DNA from: Antedon bifida | Lineage: Eukaryota; Echinodermata; Crinoidea; Comatulida; Antedonidae | Reading direction: 5' to 3' | Assembly (NCBI GenBank): GCA_963402885.1 | Contig: OY727098.1 | Span: forward strand, 3,281,001-3,345,000 | Length of the DNA stretch: 64,000 bases | In this document: piece after piece, positions 56,101 through 62,100 of the stretch | Numbering within the stretch: position 1 is the first letter of the stretch | How the letters are laid out: each line of letters begins with the position of its first letter | The notes under the pieces: generated by a model | Databases searched by the model: none | The model's input: only the letters and a program-made list of their open reading frames with translations | Told to the model about the DNA's origin: nothing | Position numbers and translations under genes: made by a program

Positions 56101-59100
56101 GTGTTGTCGCATGTTCATCGCCATCACTGCCGGGTGCTCCTAGTGGCTCCATACTGGACGCGCCAGTCATGGTTCCCACTCCTCTACAGCTTACTGTACG
56201 ACCACCCCCTGCAACTACCGGTCCGTGCGGACCTTCTATCGCAGGGCAGAGCACATCTCTCACTAACAAACATCCGATCCCTGCGCCTGACTGCCTGGCC
56301 ATTGTCAGGGATCGCCTCCGAGAGTCTGGCATACCAGATGGCCCGGCCGCCCTGGCGGCCAAGTCCCGACGAGAATCGACGCTAACAGTGTACAATAGCC
56401 GTCTGAAGCACTTCTTCCGGTGGTGCGCCGAGAAGAACACGGACCCCAGGACTGCGTCTCTGGGTCTTATCTGTGACTTTCTTTTTTACCTGTTCAATTC
56501 AGGGTTGCAACCCCGCACGATTGCAGGTTACCGGTCGGCCATCGCGGCCATATTGCCGGCGCTTCCCGACGGTTCGACGATCTCTAACTCTTCTGTCATC
56601 ACGCACCTCTTGCGAGGCATGCATCATGAGCGTCCTCCTTCGTCGGTTCTCCTCCCGCGCTGGGACATCAACGTCGTACTCTCTGCACTCACCCGCGCCC
56701 CCTTCGAACCATTACATAATGCCTCTCTTTATAATCTCACCCTCAAAACGGCGTTCCTGGTTGCAGCGTCATCCTGTCGACGCCGGGGTGAGTTGCATGC
56801 TCTATCGCTAGAGCCCGGCCATATTAGGTTCGAACGCGGTGGCGTGCGGCTAACTTTTCGCAGGGGGTTTCTAGCAAAATCGCAGACGTTGCATCACTCG
56901 CCGCCCGCGATCTTCATCCCCACCATAGCTGCCTCTTCTTCTGTCCGCGAGGACAAACTCTGGTGCCCGGTGCGGGCCTTAAAGTTTTACGTCCATCGGA
57001 CCAAGGACGTACGAGAAAAGCTCTCTCACCTCTTCTGCGTCACAGTCCCGCCATTCGGTCCGGCATCAAAGGCCACCATAGCTAGGTGGATCATCGCCGC
57101 GATCCAGGCAGGCTACTCGGCGTCTCAAACACCTCCACCTGCACACATGCATCAGGTACGGGGTATGGCTGCGTCATGGGCCCTGTTCTCGGGTGTTCCG
57201 CTAGCAGACGTACTACAAGCAGCATGGTGGCGATCGCACACAACGTTCACAGCTTTCTACCTCCAAGACCTCGCTCAAAACATGGCACCAGTAGCACACG
57301 CTGTGCTGAAGCCACAGTAAACAGGTATGTTGATCAAATTACCTCTTCTTGTCAGCCCACCACCGACTAGATGCCTAGTCCGGTGCTATTCTGGCCTATG
57401 TCGGTTCATCCAGGTAAGCTAGTCACGTAATAGACTACACAAACCAAGAGTGGTGTTGGTAGTCTATGAGTGATAGCTTACCTGGATGAACAACCCTCCC
57501 TCCTCCCCACTTGACAAGCGTCTCGTGGAATGGTGAGGTATGCATGGGCGTTGCCGCCCACCTGAGGGCGTGGCGCATGGGCGATACCACTGTCTTGGAG
57601 GGGAGTTCATGAATAAAATGTTACTTTTCGGTTATGTTCTCCCCTTGAAGGGGAAAAGGCCTATGTCGGTTCATCCAGGTAAGCTATCACTCATAGACTA
57701 CCAACACCACTCTTGGTTTGTGTATTTTAGAATCTTACTTAAATAAATGTGACTTTTAGAATGTTATGTTGACAGAAAGTACATACTCAATATGTTTACA
57801 TTTGGACTTCTCACAATGTGAACCTGATATTAGTAGTGTCTTAATTAAGACATTTTTTGTCTACATCATAGATCATAAATGCAATGTTCTTCTATCAAGT
57901 GTAATACTCTACATTATATGATGAATTTTGCACTAAAAGACCAATAAAACACATTAAATGCTTGCAATACAAATTCACCTATGTATTAGGTTATATTTTG
58001 CTTTAAGACGTATTTTCCCTCAAAGGGCCTCTTAAAAGTGCTTAGGGGCCGTTACCCCTTGCATTACGCACTGCACTGATCACATGTGAACTATTCTGTA
58101 ATACTGCATAATGGTATATATCCACCATCAAGTCTTAATTAAGTAAAGTCGTCATCTTTTTCTGTATCCTTCATTTACTTCCTATGTTTTATTATGTCCT
58201 TGTGTGTTTAGCTTTATTGGTTCTTGGTCTCTGTTCTCATTCTGCATCCTATTAATGTTAATGGATGCTATTTGTTGACAGCTACAGTACTTAACTTTGG
58301 TTAAAAGTAAGTTTACAATTAAAAGTGTTTTCAGCATCACCAAGTAATGACCCAACAAATGGAAAAGTTTAACAAGTGTGCTGAAAGGAAACGAACATTG
58401 TGTTCTATCTTACATCGACATAAATGAATTGAATAAATAAAATATTAAAATTGTTTTTTTATCGATAACTACTTGAAATTTGTTTTCAGATTATTAAACC
58501 TCTCTGCAACCTGAATATAAGTACATATAAAAAATTGATGAACACCTGAAAAGGAAATTTTATTTTATTTTATTCAATCAAAACCAACAGCGATAATTAC
58601 CGCCACTATTCAGGTTTGAAACATAAAACAATACAACATCAAAAACAGTTAAAAACAATAAAATCACCATTAATGTAGCTTAAGTATGAACAGCGTTGGT
58701 GAGCATCCCATGGTTTGAAAGAGGCGCAGGATTGGTGAGTGCATGGTTTAAGATGAAAGAGATGGAGTTATATGAAGTTATATACAGCTATTATTATATG
58801 TACAAAAAAAAGCATGTGTTTTTTCAAATATTTCTTGTTTTGGACTTTTTTAGTTTATTTTGTAGACACTACAAATGGCAATCATCAATTATTTAAACAG
58901 GATATAAAGTATTGAATTGAACTTCTTTAGTATAATATGCTATGCATCCTACATACTGCATAACTCAAGTTGTAAACAAATCCGGCTATTTATTAAGCTT
59001 CAATGCCATTCCATAATTTTTCTAAAGTACCATCTAAACTTTCCTGGTATTTGTCCAAAAATTCAATTCAATTAAGAATCGCAGCCAAACGTTAATGGAG

Positions 59101-62100
59101 CGAACATGTTCAGCGTACAGTGTGTCCGCTGCCTAGTGTTTTTTTTTTGCCATGCAGTGTTTCATACTCTGCAGTGCTAAAAAAATATTTATTTAGGGTA
59201 TAAAGCCAAGTTTAACCCTGTCAATGTGTTTTGAAGTGGAGCATATAATTTTTTATTTTATTTCATCATCCTACAGTGGATGTACAAGCAAAAAAATAAC
59301 AAGACAACATAGATATTACTGACATTATGTTATAATATTATTATATATCTATATAATTTTCTTAATTAAATAATATTAATATTACCTAAACTACCATATA
59401 ATTTTAATCTGGGGGATTCGAACCATAATCACTCTGGCTAGGCAATCATATTGCTAGACCTCTGGAGGTTGTGGGTTCAAGTCCCATCCGAGAATTACTT
59501 GGTAAGTTCAGTATAATTTAATACTATGGCAAACTATCTAACTTATCTCTCTGACACAAAAGCTACTAAAGTAATTTAAATGATCATAATTAGCATTTTA
59601 ATAAAGGACCTTAATTATAAAACATTTATCTCTTTATTTTTTTTTTTGTGGGGATGGGGTTGGTTGAAAAAATCTTTTGAGAATTATCAATATAGTAGGT
59701 CAACAACCGTGTTATGATAGCGAGCCAAGAGCTCCGTCCCCTGTTGTTTTCTCCCCTGGGGAATGCCCTTGTAATGACAAATTATAAGGGGGTGAGGATT
59801 TCCTGTTTGTTTATAAAGATCCTCTTGGAAACCATCCACAGTCGCGATGTTTCATGCTAAAATAGGAAAAAAAGGTGATATAGTGTCGCTACGATTTCCC
59901 AGACGATGCAGTATTTAAGACCCATGGGTCTGTGACGGAATTAAATTACTAATTGATTAATTGTATTTTGCTTTTACAGTCAGGGAGTATTGTAGATGGG
60001 TTTTAAAAAGCTTTGCTAGGTTAAGAAATGCTTTATCAAGCTGAGAAAAATCGATATCATAACATCATCGATGAAATGTCGATTCAACTTAATATTGGTA
60101 AAATGATAAAGAATTTGGAACACATGGAGTTTCATCCACATAATACTTTACAGAAAAAATTAAAAAGTCTAATGGTGAACAACAACATAAGAAAGACAAT
60201 AATTGTAGAGGCATGGGGTAGTTTTTATTTTAAGAGGACTGATATTAAAGGTTTCTCATTAAATTTAAATAAACAATAACATAAACAACAATAATTATAC
60301 TACAATAACTAAAATAAAACAATGCAAAATTATTATACTAAACAACATTCAGATTATATAATCATTATTTAAAATACAGCATCTCTAAATTTATATTGAA
60401 CCAAATGAGCAATAACATTGCCCTTAAAACACTTTTGAATTACCTTGAGCAACTAAAACTTACAGGTGACACCATTTGATTTTGATACCAAGTGATTAAA
60501 AGTGAACAAAAAGAGATTACAATAATTACAGTGTGGATATATTTCAATAACACACATCATTATGTTTGTATTTATATCGAGTGGTTTCATGATTGAATCT
60601 TGGAACAGCCTGTAGCGGTATTTACTGGTGATCCTGTTTGTCTGTTAATGGTTTACTGAAATCCAAACTACTTTGCTTGTATTGAATATCTGTCCACCAT
60701 GAACAACTGGCCCAGATTTAAATACAATATGTATCATACGTTTTTAGACCACACATGTTCACTTCTTTCCTAATGGAAAGGGGCGAGATCAAGTTAAGGT
60801 GAAAAGTTAAAACTTTACTGATATTTTCTTTAAATTGTTTATGATAATCAGTAATCTAGGTCACTCTGAAATAAAAGATGATTTCAATAATTTTAAAGTA
60901 CAAAAATGTAAAATGTATTATTACTGGTCCTCAAGTTTAACTGGAAACTGAGGAAATTCGGATTAGGCCCTCCACGTACCTACGGCAGCCAGCAGTGCAG
61001 CGCCTACCAGATCAGCACACCGGGAGACGATCCCCTACTCTTTTCGAATAATGTACCAAGTTCTTTAACGTGCACTGTTAAGTACAAGGGACCAACGGCT
61101 TTACATCCCATCCGAAGGACGAGGCAATGAGAGTAAAGCATCTTGCCTAAGGATGCAATTAGTATGGTACAGATAACCTCGAACCCATGCCTATCACATG
61201 CTAGTCCGATATTACCATTACACCATGACTCTCTGGTGTATATACAGCACCCGCCGCTATTTCTAGACGGTCTCCCATCCAGAACGCAACCGGGCCCAAC
61301 GTTGCTTAACTTCGGTGATCTGACGAGAACCGGTGTTTCAATGCAGTATGGTCAATCATGACTTGCAGTAGAATTTTAAAAAGTGGGTTGCCTTGTGTAG
61401 TCAAGGTTTGAGGTAGTTTTTAAAGAACAAATCACAGCTGTCGTCACAGATGTTGTGTTTAAGTTTTTAGTAGCTAGACAGAAAATTAACTTTAAAATGT
61501 CCACACAATTTGTTTGTGTCTCATAATGATGTTGTTGGTTTTAACAGTGATTTGCCTGAGACAGTCAGATATCCACTTTGTATGATAATAATTTGATGGG
61601 CACTGCCACTTTGTTACTAAACGTACCTTGTTTGTTTTTCGTGATATGTTAATGATGTCACAAATGGAGTTATCTTTAATATAGACTGAAATATTAAATT
61701 GCACGCCCTCTGTTGCTCTCTTCATTTTTCCAAGAATTTCGCCCAGTTTTATTTTGTCAGTTACCTATGATGATTTTTGGTAAATATTTTGTTACTTTCC
61801 TTTTATTTAATTTTTTTGCATAAAAAAATATAAATATTAAAAGAATATTTTTGCCATTTAAAATGTCATTATCACTGGATAATTTACTGAAAATAAGGCT
61901 AAATAGCACATGATTACTGTTGAATAGTTTAATATCTGTGTTGATCAGGTAGCAAAACTAAGTGATTCAAGTCCAACAAGGTACCTCAATGATGATGAAA
62001 TGTGTAAAGGATATAATTAATGTAATTCATCTGCCATTCTCTTAGAAACAATATGGTGGTGCTCAGAAAGTTATCAAAGTTATCTCACATTGCAGGATTA

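Larger units (their letters stand above)
52318..57724 (+). mobile_element. DIRS1-like tyrosine-recombinase retrotransposon, whole-looking
   Basis: The 5.4-kb element has every expected part: left and right inverted terminal repeats, a Gag-like ORF, reverse transcriptase with RNase H and a methyltransferase-like domain, a tyrosine recombinase, and an internal complementary region. Its ends are fixed by the internal region, which repeats in inverse order 43 bp of the left end and 56 bp of the right end. No target-site duplication is seen, as expected for recombinase-mediated insertion. GC content is far above the flanks. The terminal repeats are identical over 158 bp, so the insertion is young. 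I see no obvious breaks. It lies in the sense orientation of the host intron. Confidence 0.93.

Noticed and set aside
54462-56168. Upstream part of the long frame that ends in the recombinase
   Set aside because: It overlaps the reverse transcriptase and RNase H region of ORF2 and reads as an Arg/Ser/Pro-rich shadow with no domain. Only the part from about 56169 is treated as recombinase.
55922-56440. 172-codon minus-strand frame inside the DIRS1-like element
   Set aside because: It is antisense to ORF2 and the recombinase in GC-rich DNA, where such shadows are common, and it has no family motif.
60028-60279. 83-codon frame, Lys/Asn-rich
   Set aside because: Chance frames of this size are expected in 64 kb of AT-rich DNA, and no motif or splice signal supports it.
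61238-61360. A 5S rRNA gene
   Set aside because: It is diverged from 5S and joined directly to tRNA-like and Deu modules, so it is the head of a SINE.
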